This document shows, in pieces, positions 32,864-41,021 of a stretch of 64,000 nt of DNA. The notes below the pieces were generated by a model. That model did not search any database. It was not told where the DNA came from and worked only from the letters and a program-made list of their open reading frames with translations. Position numbers and translations under genes: made by a program. The number at the start of each line of letters is the position of its first letter. Within the stretch, counting starts at the first letter, position 1. Origin of the DNA: Bin5 sp965200685 (GTDB lineage Bacteria; Chloroflexota; Anaerolineae; Caldilineales; Caldilineaceae); assembly GCA_965200685.1 (NCBI GenBank), contig OZ241379.1:3534001-3598000 (forward strand). The letters run 5' to 3'.

Positions 32864-34543
32864 CTACTTCATGTTCCAGTGCTGCGAGCGGTCGACAAAG
32901 GGGCCGCCGCCGGGTGCTGGGAAGTAGTGGAAGTCTTCTACATCTGCCGCAGCAATGCCATAGCGGGTGGAGACCCACCAATAGGCGAAGGTGGCCTCCT
33001 CATTCTGGTATTTGCAGAGGGCTGTACGTGCCGCTTTGTACTCTGCGGGCGTCTGTGCCGCATCCATGGCCGCGAACAGTTCAGCGTAGGCTGGGTCGTC
33101 AAGCCCCCACTGATTGCCTTCCACATACCAGATAGGGCTGTGCGAAGCGGGCCCGCCACCGGCCCCCCGATAGGCAATGTTCCATTCGGCCGCGTTGTCG
33201 TCCACCACTGTACGCCAGGTCGGTACATCAAGGAAGGTCGGATTGACAGTGACGCTGATATCAGCCAAATTGGCCTGCATGACGGTCAGAATATCTTTGG
33301 CCAGTTGTGATGTGTAATAGGTGGGGATGTCCAAGTTGATGCCGTCAAGCATGACACCATCCGCAGCGGCCTCAGCCAGCAGCTCCCGGGCCAATTGGGG
33401 ATTGTAAGCGTACTCGTTGGCATCCTGCGGCCAGAACTGGGGATAGGGATCCTGGCAAGGCGTGGCCTGTGCTGTGCCGTTAAAGACATCGCGCAAGATC
33501 GATTCCCGATCAATACCGTACATGAAGGCTTGACGGATTCGCTTATCTGCCCATACCTCATTCTGGTAGTTGTAGTTGAACAGATTGGTCACGAATGAGG
33601 GACCGGAGAAGATTTGGTAGTCTGGATTGCCCTCAAAACGGCTGGCCACATCGGCACTAACGTAGGTGAAGTCGATGTCACCGCTCTCCAACGCGAGCAC
33701 GGCTGCTGTCTCGTCAACAAAGTAGCGATTTATAAGCTGATCTAGTTCCGGCGTACCGTCCCAGTAGAATTCATTGGGCGCGAGGGCCATGAACTGATCC
33801 TTCGCGTAAGAATCGAACTTGAAGGGACCTGTGCCTATCGGGTTGGTGAACCACCAGTCGCTGCTGAAGATCTCTGTGGGCGCGAAGTCAATTGCATGTT
33901 CGGGCAGGGCGTAGAACCCCCGTACCGAGTCATAAAAGCGCGGATTCGAGGTTATAAGCTCGATTTCCAGCGTCAGATCGTCTACTGCGCGAATGCCCAC
34001 GATCTCATCTGCTTCGCCGCTATTGTACTCAGCCCAACCCACAATCTGGTTTGCTTGGTTAATGCCGTAGTGTGTTACTGCGGCCTGCGGCGCGGAGACG
34101 AACTCGGCTGTCCATTTCAGATCTGAAGCACTGAAATCTTCGCCGTCATGCCATTTGACGCCTTCGCGCAGATGGAATGTCCAGATGGTCGCGTCTGCGT
34201 TGGGTTCCCACCCCACGGCCAGCGCGCCTTCGCTGGTATGTTCGGAAAAGGTCTCGTCCATGATGATCAGGGGCGTGAAGAGCTTGACAAACCAAGTGTT
34301 GCCCGCCCCGTTGTTGTACAGAACGCCTTGGGGGTCGCCACCTGGCCCAACATCAAAGCCGCCGATCAGAACCTGCTCAACTTCGGCCATCTCTGCAGCA
34401 TCTTCTTCTTGCGCCTCAGCAGCCATTTCTGTATCCGAGGCAGGTGCCTCTTCCGCGACAGGCCCGGTAGCAGGCGCAGTGCAAGCAACCAGCAGTACCA
34501 TTACCAAAACAGCGACCAAGATCAGCCCTGTTCTTTTGAACAT
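32864..34543 (-). CDS. ABC transporter substrate-binding protein, family 5 (peptide/nickel/opine type)
   Basis: A 559-residue extracytoplasmic lipoprotein. The signal peptide LILVAVLVMVLLVAC carries the lipobox. An acidic Ala/Glu-rich linker follows, then the SBP-bac-5 domain with the characteristic WTFHLREGVKWHDGEDFSASDLKWT block, PIGTGPFKFDSY and VDETAAVLALESGDIDFTYVS. The natural ligand could be a peptide, oligosaccharide or other compound, as this family is broad. It is first in the operon with the two permease genes. Confidence 0.93.
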   Translation of the reverse strand: MFKRTGLILVAVLVMVLLVACTAPATGPVAEEAPASDTEMAAEAQEEDAAEMAEVEQVLIGGFDVGPGGDPQGVLYNNGAGNTWFVKLFTPLIIMDETFSEHTSEGALAVGWEPNADATIWTFHLREGVKWHDGEDFSASDLKWTAEFVSAPQAAVTHYGINQANQIVGWAEYNSGEADEIVGIRAVDDLTLEIELITSNPRFYDSVRGFYALPEHAIDFAPTEIFSSDWWFTNPIGTGPFKFDSYAKDQFMALAPNEFYWDGTPELDQLINRYFVDETAAVLALESGDIDFTYVSADVASRFEGNPDYQIFSGPSFVTNLFNYNYQNEVWADKRIRQAFMYGIDRESILRDVFNGTAQATPCQDPYPQFWPQDANEYAYNPQLARELLAEAAADGVMLDGINLDIPTYYTSQLAKDILTVMQANLADISVTVNPTFLDVPTWRTVVDDNAAEWNIAYRGAGGGPASHSPIWYVEGNQWGLDDPAYAELFAAMDAAQTPAEYKAARTALCKYQNEEATFAYWWVSTRYGIAAADVEDFHYFPAPGGGPFVDRSQHWNMK

Positions 34544-34889
34544 AAGATTCCTCCTTAAACTGTAATGTCACATGGATGAAATGACGAGGTAAAGCAGTCT
34601 CAACGGCAGTTTTTCATAACTGCAGTGTACGATTACGAAAAACTGCCGTTGACACGATCTCCTTACTACACAAGCAATCATCTCATGTAGGATAGGAATC
34701 TGTCAAGTGTTGAGGGGTATACTGATCATTTGGCATTGCTTGAGGTGAGCGGATGGGTACCTGGCCCAAATTCTATGTTATACTGACGCAGGAAATCACG
34801 CATGGGCTGTGGAACGATAGGTTTTCCTTGCCAGCACACCAACGCTGACTGACAAGGAAAAATGAACCACTGCAATTTGAGAAAATCGT
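34544..34889. other. Divergent 346-base control region with 16-bp inverted repeat
   Basis: No gene seen. A perfect 16-bp inverted repeat (34600-34615 and 34637-34652, arm TCAACGGCAGTTTTTC) encloses a 21-base loop containing ACTGCAG. A related sequence, AACGGCAGTTTT followed by ACTGCAG, lies at 44121-44146 upstream of the other binding-protein gene. For the reverse strand TTGACA (34701-34706) is a good -35 without a clear -10. For the forward strand TGT-TATACT (34776-34784) is an extended -10 for the dehydrogenase gene. Confidence 0.55.
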
Positions 34890-35885
34890 ATGACAACGCG
34901 CAACTATCAGGTGTTATTTATTGAAAAGGGAAGGGCTGCTATACGGGAATGTGAGATACCTGAAGCCGGCCCAGGCGAGTTGCTGGTGCGCGCCCGGGTG
35001 TCGCTGATCAGCCCCGGCACAGAGCGGGCATGGCTGTTGGGGCTGCCCAATACAGCCACCCGCTATCCCCAAAGCACAGGTTACAGCCATATCGGTGAGG
35101 TGGTCGCGGTTGGCCCGGACGTGGAAGGGTGGCAGGTGGGGGATAGGGTGGCATCCAGCTCCCGTCATTGTCTGTACGCAGCCGCGCCCGTGGCGAGTTG
35201 CAATCGGATTCCAGAGGGATTGGCGGATGAGCAGGCCGCTTTTTTCCGGCTGGCTTCCATCGCACTGCAGGCTGTACGCAAAGCCCGGATTGAACTGGGG
35301 GAGCCGGTAGCGGTGATCGGCTGCGGCCTCATCGGGCTGATGGCCATGCAATTGGCGCGGCTGCATGGCGGGCTGCCTGTTGTGTCGATTGACAAAGACC
35401 CTCAACGCTTGGAATTCGCGGTTACACTCAATGTCGATGCCGCGCTTGCGGCAGATGACCGCCTCAAACCGGCTCTGCTGGCCCACTGTGATGATGGGCC
35501 AGCCGTAGTTTTGGAAGCGAGCGGCCATCCAGAAGCCATTCCTACCGCCTTTGACTTGGCGCGCTTTGGCGGGCGGGTGGTGCTCTTGGGCAGCACCCGC
35601 GGGGATACAGAAGCAGTGAACTTCTACCGAGACGTACACAAAAAGGGCCTAACAGTTCTGGGCGCGCACGAAAGCACCCGTCCCCAACATGATTCGGCCC
35701 CCGGCTGGTGGACCTACAGGGCGGACCAGGAGACGGCTCTCAAATTGCTGGCCCGGGAACGACTTGTGGTCGAGCCTCTCATCACCCACCGTTTTTCCTG
35801 GCAGGATGCGGCCGAGGCCTACGCGACGCTCATTGGTTGGCAACCGGGGATGTTGGGTACAATCCTGAACTGGCAAGCAGTGTAG
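34890..35885 (+). CDS. Zinc-type alcohol dehydrogenase-like MDR protein
   Basis: A medium-chain dehydrogenase/reductase of 331 residues. The N-terminal GroES-like domain contains VSLISPGTERAWLLG and the STGYSHIGEVVAVGPDV core. The Rossmann domain has the dinucleotide motif VAVIGCGLIGLMAMQLARLHG. The usual GHE and Cys zinc ligands are not obvious, resembling a subgroup often encoded beside Gfo/Idh oxidoreductases. It is convergent with such a gene (8-base gap). The substrate is unknown; a polyol or sugar derivative is an inference from context. Confidence 0.85.
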   Translation: MTTRNYQVLFIEKGRAAIRECEIPEAGPGELLVRARVSLISPGTERAWLLGLPNTATRYPQSTGYSHIGEVVAVGPDVEGWQVGDRVASSSRHCLYAAAPVASCNRIPEGLADEQAAFFRLASIALQAVRKARIELGEPVAVIGCGLIGLMAMQLARLHGGLPVVSIDKDPQRLEFAVTLNVDAALAADDRLKPALLAHCDDGPAVVLEASGHPEAIPTAFDLARFGGRVVLLGSTRGDTEAVNFYRDVHKKGLTVLGAHESTRPQHDSAPGWWTYRADQETALKLLARERLVVEPLITHRFSWQDAAEAYATLIGWQPGMLGTILNWQAV

Positions 35886-35893
35886 CGCGTGAC

Positions 35894-36898
35894 CTACTCA
35901 ATTTTACCTGTTAGCCGCAGGAGCGTCTCCTGGACCAGCAGTTCGTGTTCTGGAGAGCGGTCCGGGGGCTGTTCGTTGCGTAGGGTTGCCAAGAAAGCAG
36001 CCAGTTCCAGTTCGTAGAGTTCCTGCCGGCTTTGGGATGTTACAGGGACGGTCTGCACAGCGGCTGCGTAGCCTGCGGCAGCCTCTTCTAGGCACAAACG
36101 GATGGCATGGGGTGGTTCAAAGGGTTCTAGCAGAATGGCACTGCCTTGGGTTCCGTAGACCTCAAAGCGGCGGGCTATGGGCCTCGGCTCCATGGCTGCA
36201 ATGTCCACGAAGGCAAGGCCCTGTTCGAACTCAAGAACCCCGAGGGTATTGTCCGCGAAGGTAGGCATTCGGTGGCTATCATTGCGAAAGAAGCCGCTGG
36301 TCCGCAGCGGACGCCCCATCAGCCAGACGATCTGATCCAGCATATGGCCGGCCAAATCGTAAAAGATGCCGCCCTGATGTACGGCGATGGCTGTTTGGGC
36401 GTCGGCTGGGATATAGGTGGACATATGCGCTCGCACAGAAAAAACATCGCCTAACAGACCTGTATGTACCCAATCTGCGATCTGGCGAAAGCCGTTCTGG
36501 TAGCGGAACATATAGCCCATCTGAATCAATAGCCCTTGGGCCTGGGCTTTGTGCATCACCCGCTGCCAGCTGGGCCAATCCTCGCCGGCCGGCTTGTCAT
36601 ACCAGACATGTTTGCCGGCGTCAATGAGGGCTTCTGTCTGGGCCAGGCTTTCGGCATTCATCCCTTCGGAAGCAACTGCGACGACCGACGGGTCAGAGAG
36701 CAGGTCTGCTTCCGAGTGAAACCAATGGACTTGGCCGAAGGGGCCATCGCTTCCTTCTAATTCTGCCCGGCGGGCCGGGTCCGGCTCATAGAGGCCGACC
36801 ACCTCCACATGCGGCGCGTCAAGCATCGCCTGCAATTTGCCGGCCGCGTGGCCATGCTTTGTGCCATATTGGGCCATACGAAGAGATTGGTCGTTCAT
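35894..36898 (-). CDS. Gfo/Idh/MocA-family oxidoreductase
   Basis: An NAD(P)-dependent sugar or inositol oxidoreductase, 334 residues. The N-terminal Rossmann region is MAQYGTKHGHAAGKLQAML, unusual in having GTKHGHA rather than GxGxxG. Then come VEVVGLYEPDP and the GKHVWYDKPAGEDWPSWQRV block with the EKP-like motif changed to DKP. The C-terminal domain includes HQGGIFYDLAGHMLDQIVWLMG. I use ATG 36898; ATG 36916 lies just inside the flanking hairpin. It follows the phytanoyl-CoA dioxygenase-like gene. Confidence 0.85.
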   Translation of the reverse strand: MNDQSLRMAQYGTKHGHAAGKLQAMLDAPHVEVVGLYEPDPARRAELEGSDGPFGQVHWFHSEADLLSDPSVVAVASEGMNAESLAQTEALIDAGKHVWYDKPAGEDWPSWQRVMHKAQAQGLLIQMGYMFRYQNGFRQIADWVHTGLLGDVFSVRAHMSTYIPADAQTAIAVHQGGIFYDLAGHMLDQIVWLMGRPLRTSGFFRNDSHRMPTFADNTLGVLEFEQGLAFVDIAAMEPRPIARRFEVYGTQGSAILLEPFEPPHAIRLCLEEAAAGYAAAVQTVPVTSQSRQELYELELAAFLATLRNEQPPDRSPEHELLVQETLLRLTGKIE

Positions 36899-36918
36899 CG
36901 CAAAATCCCGATTCATGG

Positions 36919-36947
36919 GCGGTGGCCTGTGGGACACAGGCCACCGC
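36919..36947. repeat. REP-like hairpin between dioxygenase and oxidoreductase genes
   Basis: GCGGTGGCCTGTG (36919-36931) and CACAGGCCACCGC (36935-36947) form a perfect 13-bp stem with a 3-base loop, followed by CAATTT. The core GGCCTGTG/CACAGGCC is shared with the hairpin at 32821-32854 and with in-gene copies near 60350 and 62760. Confidence 0.65.
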
Positions 36948-36955
36948 AATTTGTA

Positions 36956-37924
36956 TTACGCGCACACCGGATTTTCGGCTGTCCAGCGGTTAAACTGCTT
37001 TATTTCAATCGTCGCTAGGCGATCCCGGGTGTTGCGCCACAGTGCTTCCCATTCCGCTGGCTTGTGTAGGACTGTTTCTGGATGCTTGCGGCTGCGGGCG
37101 ACAAAGCCGGGGAAGGCCGGCCGGCCCGTGGCTTGGCCGACGGGATTGTAGCGCAGATCAAAACTCCAGCGGATATGGTCGCTGGTATTGGCGTAGGAGG
37201 CATGGAGCGTCAATTTGTCCATCAGCAGCACATCGCCCTTGTTCATGGACATGGGCACGGCCTTGCCTCGCAGGAGTTTGCCGGGCACGCGCAGCCCCCG
37301 GATACTGGGGCAGTGATCCATGAGGCCCCGGAGGTGGCTGCCCGGCCAGACACACAGACAACCGTTCTCTACAGAGACATCCATCAACGGAAACCAGACG
37401 GTCAACATCTGCGTATCGTCGGCCTCCGGCAGGACGACGCCATTGTCCTGATGGACCGGGGTTTTGCCCAACTGTACATGTCCGGTCTCTTGGTTGATCG
37501 GTGTCAGTTGTTCCGGCGGTTTCAAGCGCACGTGCTGAACCGGATTTGAGTAGATCTCCCCACCGATGATCGACTCTGTCGCATCCAGCAACCGCTCATT
37601 GGTAATCATGCGAAAGACAGCGGGCCCGGCCCAGAAGGGTGTATCCGCTTGTACATTGGACTGCGGCAGAGAAAAGTCGAAGTACTGGGCATGGACCTTG
37701 CCGCTTTCCTGATAGATGGCGATCAAGCGTTCGCCAAAGGGAAGATCCTCATATCGCGATGATATCTCCCCCGCGGCGTATAGGTCCTGCGCCAGATTGT
37801 CTAGGACGCCTTTGTACTCCTCAATCACTGGATCGATGTCTTCTTTTGGATCGAGGACATTCTCAACAAGCAAGTAACCATCTTCGTGAAATTGTGCGAT
37901 TTGTTCGCTGGTGAGACTCGGCAT
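36956..37924 (-). CDS. Phytanoyl-CoA dioxygenase (PhyH) family protein
   Basis: An Fe(II)/2-oxoglutarate-dependent oxygenase of 322 residues. The fold begins MPSLTSEQIAQFHEDGYLLVENVLD, typical for PhyH. The iron ligands are probably in PVHQDNGV (His and Asp) and in the later LHASYANTSDHIRWSFDLRYNP (His), where the Arg would bind 2-oxoglutarate. CVWPGSHLRG is a family marker. GGAGG lies upstream of ATG 37924. It is in a run with two Gfo/Idh genes and an SDR, suggesting degradation of a hydroxylated or substituted compound. Confidence 0.87.
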   Translation of the reverse strand: MPSLTSEQIAQFHEDGYLLVENVLDPKEDIDPVIEEYKGVLDNLAQDLYAAGEISSRYEDLPFGERLIAIYQESGKVHAQYFDFSLPQSNVQADTPFWAGPAVFRMITNERLLDATESIIGGEIYSNPVQHVRLKPPEQLTPINQETGHVQLGKTPVHQDNGVVLPEADDTQMLTVWFPLMDVSVENGCLCVWPGSHLRGLMDHCPSIRGLRVPGKLLRGKAVPMSMNKGDVLLMDKLTLHASYANTSDHIRWSFDLRYNPVGQATGRPAFPGFVARSRKHPETVLHKPAEWEALWRNTRDRLATIEIKQFNRWTAENPVCA

Positions 37925-37955
37925 GGTGGATTTCCTCCCTGTTTGCAAACTGATG

Positions 37956-39083
37956 TCAGCCTGCGTTCTCTGTGTCCGTACTCATATTTTCACCCCGTAA
38001 CAGGAACGCGCGGATATCGTACCTGCCGGGCCGTTCTGGTGTCAAGTGGCCAGATTCGACCATCAGATCGAGGGGATTGGCCCGCGTCTGTAATGGCAAT
38101 TGCACTCGTTCGTGCAACCGTGCCGACTCGTAGACTGCATGGATCATTTGCAGGGCTTTGTAGCCGTTTTCTCCCCGGCCCCGGTGGCTCTCGATCTTGC
38201 CTTCCACCCAGTCGGCCAGTTCAGCGGCCTGGGCTGCTGCGCCTTCCGCCCACTCAAAGCGGCTGCCTACTTCCTCCTGTAGATAGAATTTGCCGGCAGC
38301 GGAAAGGCTTTCCCACTTGCCATGGGTATCGGCGTTCAGCAGTTGCAGATCCTCTGTAGTCATGTTGATCATGCCTTCGCTACCGTAGATCAGCGCGCCT
38401 TGATAGTAATTTGGGACAAGATCACTGAGGATCAGGGCCCGGGGCCCAGCAGCAAATTGGAAGATGGCCATAGCCCGATCTTCAATGCGGGTGTCGCGTT
38501 CGTACTGATCTGTCTTGCGTTCAATGTTGCCCATCACCCATACGCACTCATCATCATCCAGCAGATAGCGGTACATGTCTGTCTGGTGGGAGCTGTAGTT
38601 GGGCAGCCCTGCCCCGCCGCAGCTTTGGATCAGATGGACATGACCGATGGCCGCTTGGGCGATCAGATCTTTTGCCAGTGTATAGGACGGCAGAAAACGT
38701 CGCTGGTGGCCGATCACCAGTTTCACATTGTTGCGCCTACAAGCGATGAGCATTTGTTCGGCTGCACCCACAGTATCGGCCATGGGCTTCTCGCAGAGGA
38801 TCGCTTGGGGTTTGTACGCGGCCGCTGCAATCGTCCAAGGGGCATGGCCCTGATGCCATGTACAGATCGACACGACATCGGGACGTTCCTTTTCCATCAT
38901 CTGGCGAGCGTCCGTGTAGTGTGTGGGCGAAATATCGAACATCTCATTTTTTTCGGCCATGGCCTCTCGGCTCAAGTCCGCCAGTGCCACAATCTCATAG
39001 CGGTCCGTGGCCAGATAGCCTTGGAGATGATTGCGGGATATCCCCCCGGCCCCGATGACAGCGGCACGTAGTTTGGTGGGCAT
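37956..39083 (-). CDS. Gfo/Idh/MocA-family oxidoreductase
   Basis: A 375-residue oxidoreductase with the canonical nucleotide-binding start RAAVIGAGGISRNHLQGYL. Downstream are VVSICTWHQGHAPWTIAAA and the catalytic-type motif AILCEKPMADT. The C-terminal alpha/beta domain includes GHVHLIQSCGGAGLPNYSSHQTDMYRYLL. It lies upstream of the PhyH gene (31-base gap) and downstream of the SDR gene. The specific sugar or polyol is unknown. Confidence 0.88.
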   Translation of the reverse strand: MPTKLRAAVIGAGGISRNHLQGYLATDRYEIVALADLSREAMAEKNEMFDISPTHYTDARQMMEKERPDVVSICTWHQGHAPWTIAAAAYKPQAILCEKPMADTVGAAEQMLIACRRNNVKLVIGHQRRFLPSYTLAKDLIAQAAIGHVHLIQSCGGAGLPNYSSHQTDMYRYLLDDDECVWVMGNIERKTDQYERDTRIEDRAMAIFQFAAGPRALILSDLVPNYYQGALIYGSEGMINMTTEDLQLLNADTHGKWESLSAAGKFYLQEEVGSRFEWAEGAAAQAAELADWVEGKIESHRGRGENGYKALQMIHAVYESARLHERVQLPLQTRANPLDLMVESGHLTPERPGRYDIRAFLLRGENMSTDTENAG

Positions 39084-39195
39084 AGTGTACTCCTAAACTC
39101 TGATCAGGATTCTTTCGATCAACACCTTAGCTGCAGCAAGATTCTTTCGCAGTTACAAACATCAGTGGCAGGTGAAGCGAAGGCCGGCCCTCCAG

Positions 39196-39963
39196 TTAGA
39201 CCGCTGTATAGCCGCCATCCACTACCAGCACTTGCCCTGTCACCATCCTAGCTGCGTCGGATGCCATATAGATGACGGCACCGGAGATTTCTTCCGGCTC
39301 CGCGATGCGCCCCATGGGGATCTTTTCTAGGTTTTTGGCAAAGTCCGGGTTTTGAATGGCCTGTTCTAGCAGAGGGGTACGTGTGAATGTTGGTGCTACC
39401 GCGTTGACGGTAATGCCATGAGGGGCCCATTCCACTGCTAGGGAACGGGTCATCTGGCCTACTGCGCCCTTGGCAGATGCGTAGATAGCCCGCAAAGGGC
39501 CGCCAACCACACCCACCTGCGAGCTGATGGTAATGACACTTCCCTGAATGCTCGCGTCAATCATGCGCCGGGCACAGGCAGTGGACATGAAAAATGCGCC
39601 CTTGAAGTTCACATCGGAGATGTAGTCGAACTCCTCTTGGGTGTAGTCTAGGGCGGGTTTGGGGGTATTATAGCCGGCATTGTTCACCAGCGAATCGATG
39701 CGCCCGAAGGTGTCCCAGGTCTTGGCAACGAACTCGTCAATGCTGTCTAGGCTGGTCACATCTAGATGCCAGGCCTCGGCTCGCACGCCATGTGTACGGC
39801 AGTTCTCTGCAGTCGCTTCACATTCACTGACTGTACGACTGCCCAATGCTACATCTGCGCCAAATTGGGCAGCGGTTTCCGCGATGGATTTGCCGATGCC
39901 CTTGCCCGCGCCGGTGACGACCATCACCTTGCCGTTCAGGTCAAAACGTACCTTGTTTGCCAC
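39196..39963 (-). CDS. Short-chain dehydrogenase/reductase (SDR)
   Basis: A classical SDR of 255 residues. Cofactor motif VVTGAGKGIGKSIAE, LVNNAGYN, the catalytic Ser in VITISSQVGVVGG and the YASAKGAVGQMTRSLAVEW (YxxxK) motif are all present, ending in VTGQVLVVDGGYTAV. I choose GTG 39963: the apparent ATG at 39978 (ATGGAGGAG) is itself the ribosome site for the GTG. It is divergent from the restriction-modification cassette, whose palindromic promoter may also read toward this gene. Confidence 0.88.
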   Translation of the reverse strand: MANKVRFDLNGKVMVVTGAGKGIGKSIAETAAQFGADVALGSRTVSECEATAENCRTHGVRAEAWHLDVTSLDSIDEFVAKTWDTFGRIDSLVNNAGYNTPKPALDYTQEEFDYISDVNFKGAFFMSTACARRMIDASIQGSVITISSQVGVVGGPLRAIYASAKGAVGQMTRSLAVEWAPHGITVNAVAPTFTRTPLLEQAIQNPDFAKNLEKIPMGRIAEPEEISGAVIYMASDAARMVTGQVLVVDGGYTAV

Positions 39964-40033
39964 TGTGTTCTCCTCCATTTGTAAAAAAATTTATTGCTTT
40001 TGTTCTCGTTGAACTGTATCTATGACGAAAGAA

Positions 40034-40068
40034 TTGAATACGATAGTATGTAGATTTATCGTATTCAA
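40034..40068. promoter_or_regulatory. Perfect palindromic bidirectional promoter/operator of the C-R genes
   Basis: TTGAATACGATA (40034-40045) and TATCGTATTCAA (40057-40068) are perfect inverted repeats with an 11-base spacer. Each strand reads TTGAAT, 17 bases, TATCGT, so the palindrome is itself a symmetric pair of sigma-70-like promoters. Controller proteins of restriction systems typically bind such symmetric boxes next to their own gene. A forward transcript would start about 18 bases before the ATG at 40088. Confidence 0.7.
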
Positions 40069-40087
40069 GATCGTACATTGCCAAACC

Positions 40088-40324
40088 ATGATCGATCAAG
40101 CATTTGCTATTGTTCTGAGAAGACTGCGGACCGAGCAAGGGTTAAGTCAAGAGAAATTTGGCTTTGAAGCTGATCTCCATCGCACATACATTGGGCAGCT
40201 TGAGCGTGGCCTCAAGAGTCCTTCTCTGAAAACCCTGCTTAAAATTGCCCAGGCATTGGGCATCAGTCTTACGGAATTCATGGCGTTGGTAGAGCAAGAG
40301 AGCAATGTACGGTCTGACCGATGA
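40088..40324 (+). CDS. HTH (XRE-family) controller-like protein
   Basis: A 78-residue protein consisting of one helix-turn-helix domain: AIVLRRLRTEQGLSQEKFGF, then HRTYIGQLERGLKSPSLKTLLKIAQALGI. Size, fold and place match controller (C) proteins that time nuclease expression in restriction-modification systems. The frame is open from 40022, but that start would lie upstream of the palindromic promoter, so ATG 40088 is chosen; no clear ribosome site precedes it. The putative endonuclease frame begins 20 bases before its stop codon. Confidence 0.85.
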   Translation: MIDQAFAIVLRRLRTEQGLSQEKFGFEADLHRTYIGQLERGLKSPSLKTLLKIAQALGISLTEFMALVEQESNVRSDR

Positions 40325-41021
40325 AGAAAAGAAACGTCTCGTTGATGCTATCCGCGCGACGTACACGATTCCTTTCATTGATGATATAGAAAATTATATT
40401 TGGGAAGCCATATTTGCATATGCCAAAGGCATCTCATCTGTTGACCCCCTCACGAATAGTAGGAGCAAGCGTTTGTTTGACGTGGTTGATGAAGATCGCA
40501 AAATTGGCTGGTCACTCAAAGCGGCTCAAAGAGCAACTACTCTCCCTTGTGAATTTGAGGTTGTTATACAGCGAGCAGATATTTTCAAGAAGGCCAAAAT
40601 GCTTGGCTTTGATAGCCTCTCCATTGACACATCGACTGAACAACTCGGGGCTGCTCTTCTCAAACATTGGTATGATACAAAAGTTCAGCAAGATGCAAAA
40701 TCCCAAGGTGTTGAAGACAAACGTGTCTGTATCCTGCTAAAATCACTGGATAGAAAAGAGTATGTTTACCTTGAAGAACAGCTAGTTAAGCATAGTGAAA
40801 ATGATCTGAAATGGAACTGGACAAATGACACGAAAACTGGCCTACAAGCGAGACGTGTTGAGGATGATGTACTGATTTTTCGTTGGTATCCAAATCAGAA
40901 ACAATTGTTTGAACGTTTTACGTTTCCACCGAATGCGTACAAGTTTCGTATTGAACCGCAGCGTCTCGCAACAGATGATGTGATTGCGCTTCTTTTGGCA
41001 GAACTCCAAGACAAATGTTAA
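40305..41021 (+). CDS. Putative Type II restriction endonuclease
   Basis: 238 residues, not recognised by family. Position between a controller gene and a convergent C5-methyltransferase strongly suggests the nuclease. The segment LFDVVDEDRKIGWSLKAAQ could be a PD-(D/E)XK-like site, with Asp residues followed by S-L-K in place of the usual E-x-K. This is a guess from pattern only. The start overlaps the controller gene by 20 bases, indicating coupled translation. Its 3' end overlaps the methyltransferase 3' end by 104 bases, tail to tail. AT content is higher than in neighbours, consistent with transfer. Confidence 0.75.
   Translation: MYGLTDEEKKRLVDAIRATYTIPFIDDIENYIWEAIFAYAKGISSVDPLTNSRSKRLFDVVDEDRKIGWSLKAAQRATTLPCEFEVVIQRADIFKKAKMLGFDSLSIDTSTEQLGAALLKHWYDTKVQQDAKSQGVEDKRVCILLKSLDRKEYVYLEEQLVKHSENDLKWNWTNDTKTGLQARRVEDDVLIFRWYPNQKQLFERFTFPPNAYKFRIEPQRLATDDVIALLLAELQDKC

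Noticed and set aside
40022..40087. Upstream in-frame start for the HTH controller gene
   Set aside because: It lies before and within the palindromic promoter, and the added residues do not resemble controller proteins.
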